NCBI RefSeq assembly: GCF_020614375.1
Contig: NZ_CP085331.1
Location: 62,001-126,000, forward strand
DNA: 64,000 bases
Reading direction: 5' to 3'
Source of the DNA: Haladaptatus salinisoli
Lineage (GTDB): Archaea; Halobacteriota; Halobacteria; Halobacteriales; Haladaptataceae
The notes under the pieces: generated by a model
Database searches by the model: none
Told to the model about the DNA's origin: nothing
The model's input: the letters and a program-made list of their open reading frames with translations, nothing else
Shown: one piece after another, positions 43,537 to 52,146 of the stretch
Layout of the letters: each line of letters begins with the position of its first letter
How positions within the stretch are numbered: position 1 is the stretch's first letter
Position numbers and translations under genes: made by a program

Positions 43537-44406
43537 CTACTGGCCGCCTTTCTCGACGTTCACGTCTGCGAAGGAGACGTCACGCTGGGTGACGTCAACA
43601 GTCATCGAACCCACAGCCTCGATTTCGGCATCCACGACGTCGCCGTCGTTCAGTTCGCTGACCCCTTCAGGCGTCCCCGTGGTGACGACGTCACCGGCTT
43701 CAAGAGTCGCGCCGATGGAGGCGTACTGGACGACGTCGGCACACGTGTACACCATGTCGCTGGTATTCGCCTCCTGCCGCGTCTCGCCGTTGAGGTCGAG
43801 TCGCATATCGAGGTTCTGTGGGTCGTCTATCTCGTCGGGCGTGACGACCGAGGGGCCGATGACAGTGAAAGTATCGTACGACTTGCGGTTCGAGCGATCC
43901 TGGTCACCGCGGACGGAGATGTCCAGCAGGATGGTGTACCCAAAGATGCTGTCCCACGCTTCGTCGGCGCTGACGTCTTTCACGTCCTCTCCCATCACGA
44001 ATGCGAGTTCGACTTCGTGGTCAACCCGACGGTCGTCAAAGGGAAGTTCGATACCGTGATCCGGGCCGACGACGCTTGACGGTGCCTTCAGGAAGTATCC
44101 CTTGTCCTTGATGGAGAACCACTCGTCGGTGGTGATGTCCCTGTCGGCGATAGCCTCCTCGATGTGCTTCTCGTAGTTCAGGGGCGCGGCGACGACCTTG
44201 CCAGGGCGCTGCACTGGCGATTCAACGGTAACGTCTTCACGCTGGTAATCCGGATCGGCGTCGGCGTACTCGCTGGCGTCGTAGTCACCTTGAATATACT
44301 CTACGAGGGGATCCTTAGCGTCGATACCGAGGCGGTCAGTCACGTCTACGATACCGTCGGCCGTAAGCAGTCCCAGGCGGTCCTGGTCGAAACAAACGAA
44401 TCGCAT
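43537..44406 (-). CDS. fumarylacetoacetate-hydrolase-family enzyme (fumaryl/maleylpyruvate hydrolase)
   Basis: 289 residues from the ATG at 44404-44406 (MRFVCFDQDRLG); the 88 codons upstream are non-acidic and spurious. FAH fold with the catalytic domain GKVVAAPLNYEKHIEEA, DHEVELAFVMGEDVKDVSADEAWDSIFGYTILLDISVRGDQ (metal ligands in ExE and Asp) and VVTTGTPEGVSELNDGDVVDAEI. In the gentisate route such enzymes cleave fumarylpyruvate to fumarate and pyruvate, or maleylpyruvate directly to maleate and pyruvate. Neighbour of gentisate dioxygenase, same strand. Confidence 0.9.
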   Translation of the reverse strand: MRFVCFDQDRLGLLTADGIVDVTDRLGIDAKDPLVEYIQGDYDASEYADADPDYQREDVTVESPVQRPGKVVAAPLNYEKHIEEAIADRDITTDEWFSIKDKGYFLKAPSSVVGPDHGIELPFDDRRVDHEVELAFVMGEDVKDVSADEAWDSIFGYTILLDISVRGDQDRSNRKSYDTFTVIGPSVVTPDEIDDPQNLDMRLDLNGETRQEANTSDMVYTCADVVQYASIGATLEAGDVVTTGTPEGVSELNDGDVVDAEIEAVGSMTVDVTQRDVSFADVNVEKGGQ

Positions 44407-45010
44407 GTATACTTCTCCATCTAGCGCAGTAATAAAACATGCTGTTCCTGAAATTCTGTGCCGACGAGGAGACGTTTCGAGAATACCGAACTGTTCGGTG
44501 ACTGGTTCAGTATGCCGGCTGGCGACACGTGATTTGTCATCATCCAACGTATAGGAGGGGCTGCGAGCCGACTGCGGTGACTGCCCCGCGAACCGAGAGA
44601 AAGGTAAGAGAACGGTCGTAGATCCGACCCAACTTCGATTTTGTCGAACTGCACTGTCAGCTATTACCAATTTGCTATCCAGCGAATCAGGGAAGATGCC
44701 CTCTCACGATTCGCGCTAGTCGGGACTGATTTGATTCGATCACGCCGAACGGGACGAGTTCAGTCGCACTGACACTCTCCGTCGAAGTTTTCGTAGACGT
44801 TGTCCAGTTTAGTCTCGCTCACACCCTCGTAGATAACCGATATCCAGTCGTCATCTCTTGGTTTGGAGAATTAATGGAACCGCACGCCAATGATGATACA
44901 GACGAAGTCCTCACGTTAGGCAGATGATACTACGCAATCCAAAAGCACCTGAGAACCCATGCACAGGTGTTTCTGAACCCCTTTGAGCAACATTACCTCA
45001 ACCTTCACCT
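44407..45010. other. gene-free stretch
   Basis: About 600 bases with no acidic reading frame on either strand and no recognisable repeat; it must contain the promoter of the FAH-hydrolase gene at its left and of the HalOD1 gene at its right. No copy of the 19-bp motif was found here. Confidence 0.35.
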
Positions 45011-45283
45011 ATGCCGTACTCCACTGATCTATCCAAGAACAATCGCCCAGAATCACTTACAAACCATTCACTAAGTACGAGTGTTCTGATCGCCATCCCA
45101 GACGCAGAGGGGCGGTCGGTAGATGATCTGAAGCCCTTATACGATGCAATTGATCCAGAGGCGTTTGATAAACTGTTTGCGCCACGGGCTGATAAGAAGT
45201 CTCGGCCCCATGGTGTGGTCTCATTTCGTTATCTGGGATACTGGGTCACTGTGTCTATCGATGGCACTGTTGAGCTTGAGTAA
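45011..45283 (+). CDS. HalOD1 output-domain protein
   Basis: 90 residues: TSVLIAIPDAEGRSVDDLKPLYDAIDPEAFDKLFAPRADKKSRPHGVVSFRYLGYWVTVSIDGTVELE. All core positions of HalOD1 (LYDAIDPEAxDxLFAP, VSFxYxGYxVTV) are kept, with a short N-terminal lead. Stand-alone; signalling partner unknown. Fourth of five HalOD1 loci in the window. Confidence 0.75.
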   Translation: MPYSTDLSKNNRPESLTNHSLSTSVLIAIPDAEGRSVDDLKPLYDAIDPEAFDKLFAPRADKKSRPHGVVSFRYLGYWVTVSIDGTVELE

Positions 45284-45753
45284 GATACAACGTAGGGGTT
45301 TGTGAACAACCATGGGGTTTGATTCCGCGGCTTTTTCCGTTTCCTCAAGTTCGGATGATGTTATGGGTCGAAAGCGCACCAAAGCCGTTTCTGGACTTTC
45401 AACTTCCTCCGCGTCGTGAATGGGGTGGAACCTGGATTTCAGCTGTCGCACCTTTTATGGATTCAATCCGTACTTGTAAGGAACCGGTGACAGACCCGGT
45501 GAATTTTCGATTTTTCCCTCGTAAGGTTGTGGCTCGAACAATAAAGCCTGTCACCGGCTTTTCTTAGTGATATGCGGACAACGCTGTGTAATCGGCCACC
45601 TGTGTCTAGCTCGAGACGGCTCTCACCGCTGACGTAGTACTGTGGGCTCTAGAGGGTTATAGCAAAACGATTCCAGTGGAAAATAAGACCATATGTCACT
45701 TGACCTCCGTATAAAAACCGAGGTAAATACTTATATCTCTATCAGAGAGACAG
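45284..45753. other. gene-free stretch
   Basis: Nearly 470 bases without a credible gene. An 82-codon forward frame (45319-45567) is Pro/Phe/Arg-rich and not haloarchaeal in composition, so it was not called. Confidence 0.35.
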
Positions 45754-45984
45754 CTAAAGGAAATCAGACAAACAGTCAGCATCGCACAATACTGCTTCTT
45801 CAAGTGACTTATCAGTATTCGCTTCCATATGAGTTATTGAGACGTATTTATGACGTTGAGCAAGCTTGATCTCTGAGCCACAATTATCACAGGGTGTTGT
45901 TCTCGATGTTATCAAAATACGGGTCGAAACGTGTACAAGTTGTTGTTCTTCTGCCGATTTCTCTCGTTGCAGTGACCCACTCAT
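45754..45984 (-). CDS. DUF7576-like small zinc-binding protein
   Basis: 76 residues: a polar first half and a C-terminal half with TTPCDNCGSEIKLAQRHKYVSI and VLCDADCLSDFL, the CxxC...CxxxC pattern of haloarchaeal DUF7576 proteins, probably binding one zinc. It lies among HalOD1 and BAT-like regulators. Function unknown. Confidence 0.65.
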   Translation of the reverse strand: MSGSLQREKSAEEQQLVHVSTRILITSRTTPCDNCGSEIKLAQRHKYVSITHMEANTDKSLEEAVLCDADCLSDFL

Positions 45985-46546
45985 TGTTATCTACAATTGC
46001 GTATGACCATATGTAGTAAGCGACCACGGCATATATTGTTACAGAAACTCACGGAATATTTCCACTTCTATATCTATCGTCGATAAGGCCGTCATCGATC
46101 CTTCAGATCTTAATGAACCCACCCCCGACAACGGCTACGAGTGGATACACTTACGAGAGACCGTCGAGAATAAAACGTGAGACCAGTAGTCAAGCACAGA
46201 GAGTTCTGGCCCCATCGACCACGCACATATAGGGTTATGTCCAGAGGTGAGTGTGAAATACATAGTTGTTCGGCGACATCTTTGACCAGATACTTCGAGG
46301 AGAGTGTCGGTATTGAACAAACGCTTAGGGGGGTCGTCGCGGATCGAATTCGTTCGCGGACTTCATCGGGCGTGACGGTTCTTTCGTTCTAGGTGGCCAT
46401 CTGCGACACTATCAAGTCCAGCAGATTAAGATCACGGAGCAGGTCGCGAACCACATTTGCATCGAGTTCAAGGGTCGTCCGGACCTCACAGGCGGAGAGA
46501 CATGATCACTACGCAGACGCTAGGGAAAGCAGACTATACAAAAACA
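45985..46546. other. gene-poor stretch
   Basis: About 560 bases without a confident gene. Short frames here are not acidic and match nothing I recognise. Given the folP remnant that follows, this may be further decayed chromosomal or mobile DNA. Confidence 0.3.
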
Positions 46547-46760
46547 ATGGGTATTCCGAATGTCACACCAGACTCCTTCGCTGATAGGACTGTATACGAT
46601 GATTGAAAACGCCATTGCATGTGCTCGTGAAACCGATAAGGCAGGAGCAGAAGTGATCGACATGGGAGTAGAAAGTTCCCGTCCAGATGCTGTTCCAGTT
46701 TCGAGCGAAGAGGAACTCAAGCGTGTCATTCCTATCAGCGAGAGAATTTCTAAAATCCTG
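46547..46760 (+). pseudogene. folP: dihydropteroate synthase remnant
   Basis: From the ATG at 46547 the frame reads MGIPNVTPDSFADRTVYDD and stops; shifting frame, it continues IENAIACARETDKAGAEVIDMGVESSRPDAVPVSSEEELKRVIPISERIS. Together these are the first 70 residues of dihydropteroate synthase (GIxNVTPDSF, then AxxxxxxGAdxIDvGgESTRPgaxPVsxeEElxRVxPvieri). The frameshift near 46601 and loss of the remaining three quarters make it a dead fragment. A functional copy must exist elsewhere in the genome if folate is made. Confidence 0.8.
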
Positions 46761-46851
46761 GAATTAGTGTACGCGTTTCCATTAGTGCTAAATTATCGTT
46801 CAGGAATCCAGCTGACGATGATAACAGCCAGAACGATCGAATTCTTCTATA

Positions 46852-47175
46852 TTATTGGTCGGCAACTGTTACGACACCACTGCTCGTAACGGTTACTTCA
46901 TAACCACAATACATGAATTCAACAACCCCTGGTGTTGTTGCTTCATCCTTCATAGTGTGAAAGAGAGCGTCTAAAGCGTCAGGATCAATCGTCTTGTAGA
47001 GCGGCTCAAGTACAGCGTGTCCTTCATTTCTGTCTGTCACAACTGGGCTTACGTCAGCGAACGCTGCAACAGCTTGAATAATTGCTGCGGACAAGGATTC
47101 GTTCTCTGCTGCGTGGTAGGTATACGCATCTTCAGGTAGCCAATTATCTTTGCAGTCACTGGCAGTCGTCATCAT
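46852..47175 (-). CDS. HalOD1 output-domain protein
   Basis: 107 residues: SLSAAIIQAVAAFADVSPVV, AVLEPLYKTIDPDALDALFHTM, GVVEFMYCGYEVTVTSSGVVTVADQ. A complete HalOD1 domain with an N-terminal lead. It lies 53 bases downstream of the BAT-like regulator on the same strand, so the two probably share a transcript; together they look like a sensor/output pair (inference). Confidence 0.8.
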   Translation of the reverse strand: MMTTASDCKDNWLPEDAYTYHAAENESLSAAIIQAVAAFADVSPVVTDRNEGHAVLEPLYKTIDPDALDALFHTMKDEATTPGVVEFMYCGYEVTVTSSGVVTVADQ

Positions 47176-47228
47176 CCAGTACTAATCTTCTGCTATCCGT
47201 ATCACTTCGGGTTTACGCGGTTAGCTAT

Positions 47229-47897
47229 TTAAATAGGAGAGTCTTGAGCGAGGGTATGACGAAGTAGTGTTTCTTGTCCGCGCCGGAGCCTATTGGATAA
47301 GGCAGCGGTCGAGATACCTAGATCGTCCGCAATTATTTCCATCTTTATTTCACGCGGAATACTGAAATATCCTTTTTCTAATGCAGTAAGAAGAGCCTCG
47401 CGCTGAGCGTTTGTCACGCCATATCGACCGCTCCCCCCACCGTCATTCTCAACCATGTTTTCCTCATACAGATTTAATAATTTGAATTTCCGGTCTCGTT
47501 CACGACAGGCATCTCGAAGGCTGGTCAACGCTTCTCGTGACGGAAACCGAGCCAGAAGTTCCTCTCGGTTAGAAGTCATCAAAAGATTGATAATCGTTAT
47601 GTCCTGCTCTACGATGATCGGATGTGGCGTTTTTTGTTGTGCCCCCTCTGAGAGAACTATACGATACAAGTGTCGGTCGGTTAGTTGAGTGAGACATTTG
47701 TAGGACGCGACTGCCGGATCAGCTTCAAGAGCAGTCTCATAGGTCTCAAAATCGTCGCCTGAAGCCCAAAAGATGAATTTCCATGGTTCATCCTCTTTCG
47801 AACGGATATCCTCTAAATGGAGCACCATGTCAGGAACAGTTTTCAGTGCCTCTTGTCCGGGTGGGGGTCCGACCTCAATCCGTCCAATCAGAGTCAT
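47229..47897 (-). CDS. bacterio-opsin-activator-like HTH_10 regulator
   Basis: 222 residues. The N-terminal sensory domain (WKFIFWASGDDFETYETALEADPAVASYKCLTQLTDRHLYRIVLSEGAQ) is followed by a C-terminal HTH_10 (VTNAQREALLTALEKGYFSIPREIKMEIIADDLGISTAALSNRLRRGQETLLR). It is paralogous to 14561-15205 and to the truncated 11524-11994. DNA-binding regulator of unknown target, probably co-transcribed with the HalOD1 gene just downstream. Confidence 0.85.
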   Translation of the reverse strand: MTLIGRIEVGPPPGQEALKTVPDMVLHLEDIRSKEDEPWKFIFWASGDDFETYETALEADPAVASYKCLTQLTDRHLYRIVLSEGAQQKTPHPIIVEQDITIINLLMTSNREELLARFPSREALTSLRDACRERDRKFKLLNLYEENMVENDGGGSGRYGVTNAQREALLTALEKGYFSIPREIKMEIIADDLGISTAALSNRLRRGQETLLRHTLAQDSPI

Positions 47898-48109
47898 TAC
47901 CGAATGCTTAGTTCTCTGGGGAAATGAATGCTCTGACTATTTAAAACCCGTGTCCACAACCGATATTCGTTAACAGTGGTGTCTTGACCGAGAAAGACGG
48001 AGTGCACACCATGAAATCGGATATAAAACCCTATATTGACGAAGTCTTCAATTGATTGGATGAACGTGGAAGATGGTTTACGTCCATCGAATATTTAGAG
48101 ACTGATAGG

Positions 48110-48382
48110 TTATGCGGGAGTGCACTCAACGAAACGGTAGTACCGAGTGAATTTCACAAACTCTGGAAAATCGTCGACATAATTGACGCACTCAGACTTA
48201 TTTCCTTCTAACGATGCAAGGTCAAATTGGATGCTTTCGTCAAGTTCGTCATAGTGACGGACAGTGGCATCTGCTGGCATTTCGGTTGGTTCGACGGGTC
48301 TCACTTGCAATCTCACTGTGGCATTGACTATGGAGGAAAAAGTTAAACCAACCATGGTAGCGGTACGCATTGCCTCAATCAC
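48110..48382 (-). CDS. hypothetical protein
   Basis: Up to 90 residues; the second half is acidic and looks coding (RHYDELDESIQFDLASLEGNKSECVNYVDDFPEFVKFTRYYRFVEC). The first half is less clear and several ATGs are possible (codons 1, 5 and 10). No family recognised, no membrane segment. It lies in a gene-poor area beside the BAT-like regulator. Confidence 0.35.
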   Translation of the reverse strand: MIEAMRTATMVGLTFSSIVNATVRLQVRPVEPTEMPADATVRHYDELDESIQFDLASLEGNKSECVNYVDDFPEFVKFTRYYRFVECTPA

Positions 48383-49137
48383 ACACCATCATTTTGATAA
48401 TAAAATCGAATGAAATTCAGTGATATACAGTGAATTCCTCTGGGCAGTAGCCTTTCTCAAGGAATAACTGGACACTCAATACATGAACGTACGCATTGCT
48501 TCAGAATTCATCTACGTTTGACTCAATTGGAACGGCCTATATCCAGCCTGTGTACTTCCGAATCAGCGAAATACAAATTCTATCGATAATATGGCTACGC
48601 AGAATAGCTAAATTTTTAGCCATGGATTAGAAGATGTGTGGTATGACTGCCCATAGCGATCAAGATGAAGGCAAACATACTTCGGGGTTCCCAAGTGTTG
48701 TACCGTTCGATTTACCGAGTGTATCCCGAATCCACTGGGAAGTAGGGGAACGTCTTATCAAGGATGCTAACTCAACCCTTCACAGTAAGTGGGAGCAAAA
48801 GAGTACATCGTGGACGCTGTCGATTTTCCAACTCACAAGGCCAATTGTCGTCATTTTCATCTCCACACCTGTCCGTAGAAAACAATTCTACAAAGTTACG
48901 CAATCAAATTTAGATTCGATATTCCCAAAGCTTGTTGCAGCACCGCGCTGGCATCAATGTGCGTAATTATACCGCAGTGCGTCTATGGTGGACTCCTTCG
49001 CCCGATCGTGGCGTCCAGCACATAAGGGAAAGTGAGACAGGTAATTTGTATATTACCTTCTCGAAACGCGTCATCGAAACAGGAAGCTAGATCCTCAGCG
49101 AAGCAGTCAGACTCAGTTTTGTGAGATAGTTCACCAA
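48383..49137. other. gene-poor stretch
   Basis: About 750 bases. A 110-codon forward frame (48634-48966) begins MCGMTAHSDQDEGKHTS with an acidic lead, but its second half (TRPIVVIFISTPVRRKQFYK) is not acidic and matches nothing I know, so it is not called as a gene. No repeats noted. Confidence 0.35.
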
Positions 49138-49413
49138 CTATTCGAAGGTAAGTGAGTAATAGCGCTTGCGTGCATCGGCAAAGGAAAAACGCGACTCAAC
49201 AAGGTCGTTCTCCTCTAGTCGGGTAAGCGCATACCGGATAGTTCGAGGCGGCAGCATAGTTTCTACCTCAAGTTGCGTTTGAGTGAGCGGGTTGTCGTAT
49301 TCGAGTGCTTTAGCGACCAATTTGGCGCTTGGCGGCAGTTCCGAGAGTACCTCGATCGCCTCACTCTCTTCTAAATCGTGTTCACGTGACTGTGCGGACT
49401 CGGAGTGCTGCAT
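49138..49413 (-). CDS. small winged-helix (MarR-like) regulator
   Basis: 91 residues: ESEAIEVLSELPPSAKLVAKALEYDNPLTQTQLEVETMLPPRTIRYALTRLEENDLVESRFSFADARKRYYSLTFE, a winged helix (recognition helix PPRTIRYALTRLEENDLV, wing ADARKRYYSL). Similar small regulators are common in haloarchaea. It is next to DoxX on the same strand, with 127 bases between, and may regulate it. Confidence 0.8.
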   Translation of the reverse strand: MQHSESAQSREHDLEESEAIEVLSELPPSAKLVAKALEYDNPLTQTQLEVETMLPPRTIRYALTRLEENDLVESRFSFADARKRYYSLTFE

Positions 49414-49540
49414 TATACCATGGTGTTTTGCATGCTCTCCTTTAATACTTTCGTTGTGAATTATTCCCAGTGGTAATCAAGACAGGTAAAATGATTGCAT
49501 TGACCGTGTCTAATCACCTTATACAGAAATTATATACTAA

Positions 49541-49963
49541 TTATATAATTTCTCGATTGAGAACCTGGTGTTCGAGGCTGTACCTTCCGTTCCCGTATAC
49601 AATAAGAACGAGAAATGCTGCAACATAAAGTAGGCCGAGCTCCCCACCATTCAGAATCGGAATTAGTCCTTCTGGAATGTGAGCAATGAACTGGGCAGCA
49701 ACCATCTCTCCAGTCGTAAGGAATGCAACAAGCCGAGTTAGTATTCCAATGGCAATGAGAAGACCACCAAAAAACTCGATGACACCAGCAGCTCCGTATA
49801 TACTAAAAAGGGATGCAGTGTTACCGCTACCATCGACACCCCCGAAGAAGCCGAATAGCTTCTGGACGCCATGTTGTGCGAATAAAAGCCCAACAAGTAC
49901 GCGAAACATGGAATAAATTGTCTCTTCGTACGATTCGATTCTGCGACCAAGTAGAGCGGACAT
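49541..49963 (-). CDS. DoxX-family membrane protein
   Basis: 140 residues with four hydrophobic segments. DoxX signatures: SMFRVLVGLLFAQHGVQKLFGFFGG at the start, AGVIEFFGGLLIAIGILTRLVAFLTTGEMVAAQF in the middle and LGLLYVAAFLVLIVYGNGRYSLE at the end. The family includes subunits of thiosulfate:quinone oxidoreductase and stress-related membrane proteins; the role here is unknown. Divergent from the CoA-dependent degradation genes to the right. Confidence 0.88.
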   Translation of the reverse strand: MSALLGRRIESYEETIYSMFRVLVGLLFAQHGVQKLFGFFGGVDGSGNTASLFSIYGAAGVIEFFGGLLIAIGILTRLVAFLTTGEMVAAQFIAHIPEGLIPILNGGELGLLYVAAFLVLIVYGNGRYSLEHQVLNREII

Positions 49964-50248
49964 ACTTATTTCTGATTCTCACTGGTATTCAATAATAGGT
50001 CATCGGCCAGTGTTGCCAGCAGAACGGACTGACTGGCTCTTTACCCTCGCCATCCATCACAGAATTCCGTTGACTCAGATTAGTTATCGCGCACTGGAAT
50101 GATCTTACTAGAATTCAATTCTTACGTGTGTAATTACGCCTATCCAAGGGAGGTAACCCCACGAGACGGCACTCGGTTTTTCTTTCGTTCGATCCCTAGT
50201 CCTTCGAGAAAGCAATCTTAATGTGGAATGGTTATACACTGAAAAACG

Positions 50249-51133
50249 ATGCGTGTTACCATACTTGGTGCTGGAACGATGGGTCACGGAATTGCTCAAG
50301 TGTTCGCCACGGCGGGCAACGATATTGTGCTCAGGGATATCGAAGAGTCGATACTCAACGATGGCGTTGAGTCGATTAAGTCGAATCTCAACGGCGCCAT
50401 TGAACGGGACAAACTCACCGAAGGGGAGAAGGTAGCTGTGTTAAACAGAATAGAGACAACGACATCGCTTGCAGACGCCGTAGCAGACGCTGATTTAGTC
50501 GTTGAGGCGGTGCCAGAGGACGTAGAAATTAAACAAGAAACGTTTGATGATGTAGCGAAACGTGCTCCGGCAGACGCGATCATCGCGACAAATACCTCTT
50601 CAATTTCTGTGACGGAGATTGCAAGCGTTCTCGATAACCCAGAGCGAGCGATCGGTCTCCATTTCTTCAACCCAGTACACATCATGCCACTGGTTGAGGT
50701 TGTCGTCGCCGAGCAAACTCACCAATCAACCGTCAAGTCTGCCACGGATTTCGTCGACAATATCGATAAGAATCCAATTGTCGTGCGTGATTCGGCCGGG
50801 TTCGCCTCATCCCGCCTGGGTGTTGCACTTGGCGTAGAGGCTATCCGGATGGTCGAGGAAGGAATCGCTGATCCCCGCGACATTGATAACGCGATGAGCC
50901 TTGGATACAATCATCCAATGGGGCCACTTGAGCTGACTGACGTAGTCGGTCTTGACGTCCGCCTAGACATCCTAAAGTACCTTCGTGAGGAACTTGGCGA
51001 GCGATTCCGGCCGCCCCAATTATTGCGGCAAAAAGTTCGGGCAGACAACCTCGGGAAAAAGACCGGCGAAGGATTTTATGTGTGGGAGGATGACGAGATC
51101 GTCGGTGTTAGCGGAAAGCGGAGAGTTGACTAA
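50249..51133 (+). CDS. 3-hydroxyacyl-CoA dehydrogenase
   Basis: 294 residues: N-terminal NAD-binding fold MRVTILGAGTMGHGIAQVFATAGNDIVLRDIEE, catalytic region GLHFFNPVHIMPLVEVVVAEQT (active-site His in HFFNP), and C-terminal dimerisation domain with NPIVVRDSAGFASSRLGVALGVEAIRMVEEGIADPRDIDNAMSLGYNHPMGPLELTD and DNLGKKTGEGFYVW. It oxidises (S)-3-hydroxyacyl-CoA to 3-oxoacyl-CoA in beta-oxidation. The TAA overlaps the ATG of the enoyl-CoA hydratase gene by one base, so they form a coupled operon. Confidence 0.93.
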   Translation: MRVTILGAGTMGHGIAQVFATAGNDIVLRDIEESILNDGVESIKSNLNGAIERDKLTEGEKVAVLNRIETTTSLADAVADADLVVEAVPEDVEIKQETFDDVAKRAPADAIIATNTSSISVTEIASVLDNPERAIGLHFFNPVHIMPLVEVVVAEQTHQSTVKSATDFVDNIDKNPIVVRDSAGFASSRLGVALGVEAIRMVEEGIADPRDIDNAMSLGYNHPMGPLELTDVVGLDVRLDILKYLREELGERFRPPQLLRQKVRADNLGKKTGEGFYVWEDDEIVGVSGKRRVD

Positions 51134-51948
51134 TGACTGATCTCCAAAACGCCATCACGGATAGTGAGACCGTTAAAGTCACTGTCGGTGAGCGAGTTGA
51201 CGGCGTCGTCACTGTGACGCTGTCGCGGCCCGCTGCGCGGAATGCACTCAATGCACAGGTTCGCGACGAACTGTCAAGAGTGCTTGCTACCATTGACCAG
51301 AACGACACGTGCCGAGTAGTCGTTTTGACCGGGGATGATGAGGCAGGGACATTTGTGGCCGGAGCCGACGTGACAGAGCTCCGCGAACGGAATGCTATCG
51401 AACAGCGCGAGGTAAGCAAGCGTCCACGCATTTATGAGCGTGTGGCGAATCTCTCGAAGCCTGTGATCGCTCGAATTAACGGACATGCACTAGGTGGCGG
51501 CTGCGAATTGGCGCAAGCCTGTGACATTCGGATTGCCGCGGAGAGTGCAAAACTCGGTCAACCGGAAATTAACCTCGGAATCATCCCTGGGGGTGGCGGG
51601 ACTCAGCGTCTTCCGCGATTAGTAGGGGAGGGTCAGGCAATGCGGCTAATCCTCTCCGGGGAACTCATCAATGCTACCGAAGCTGCCAACATTGGACTCG
51701 TTGATGAGGTTCATTCAGAGGACAATCTCGACAACGCGGTATATGATCTGGCCGAGTCCATAGCCGAGAAAAGTCCAGTTACGTTGGAGTTCGCCAAGAC
51801 TGCAATCCAAGCCAACAGTGAAATGGAGTTGAAAGCCGGGATCGAGTATGAGGCAGAGTTGTTCGCACAGTTGTTCGCTACGGAAGACAAGAATGAGGGT
51901 ATCGACGCGTTCTTCGAGGATCGTGAGCCCGAGTGGCAAGGTCGATAG
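51133..51948 (+). CDS. enoyl-CoA hydratase/isomerase family protein
   Basis: 271 residues of the crotonase fold: VTVTLSRPAARNALNAQVRDELSRVL, the oxyanion-hole region INGHALGGGCELAQACDIRIAAESAKLGQPEINLGIIPGGGGTQRLPRLVGEGQAMRLILSGELINATEAANIGLVDEV (catalytic Glu positions in GGCELA and QPEINLG kept). It hydrates enoyl-CoA to 3-hydroxyacyl-CoA. With the upstream dehydrogenase it supplies two consecutive steps of side-chain beta-oxidation. Confidence 0.92.
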   Translation: MTDLQNAITDSETVKVTVGERVDGVVTVTLSRPAARNALNAQVRDELSRVLATIDQNDTCRVVVLTGDDEAGTFVAGADVTELRERNAIEQREVSKRPRIYERVANLSKPVIARINGHALGGGCELAQACDIRIAAESAKLGQPEINLGIIPGGGGTQRLPRLVGEGQAMRLILSGELINATEAANIGLVDEVHSEDNLDNAVYDLAESIAEKSPVTLEFAKTAIQANSEMELKAGIEYEAELFAQLFATEDKNEGIDAFFEDREPEWQGR

Positions 51949-52146
51949 AGATTACTTAGACCCATTGTAACGCACAACCACTCTGTGGTTTTTATGAATA
52001 CTCTTATAGTAACACATCTATTGCCGATAGCAGGCCATGATGGCAATAATGTAATGTAAAGTTGTATTTCAGAGACAGAAGATTTTCGCTAATCTCACCA
52101 TCTACCACAAGCTATTTCATGGTTAACTAGGTTCATTTAGTTGGTT

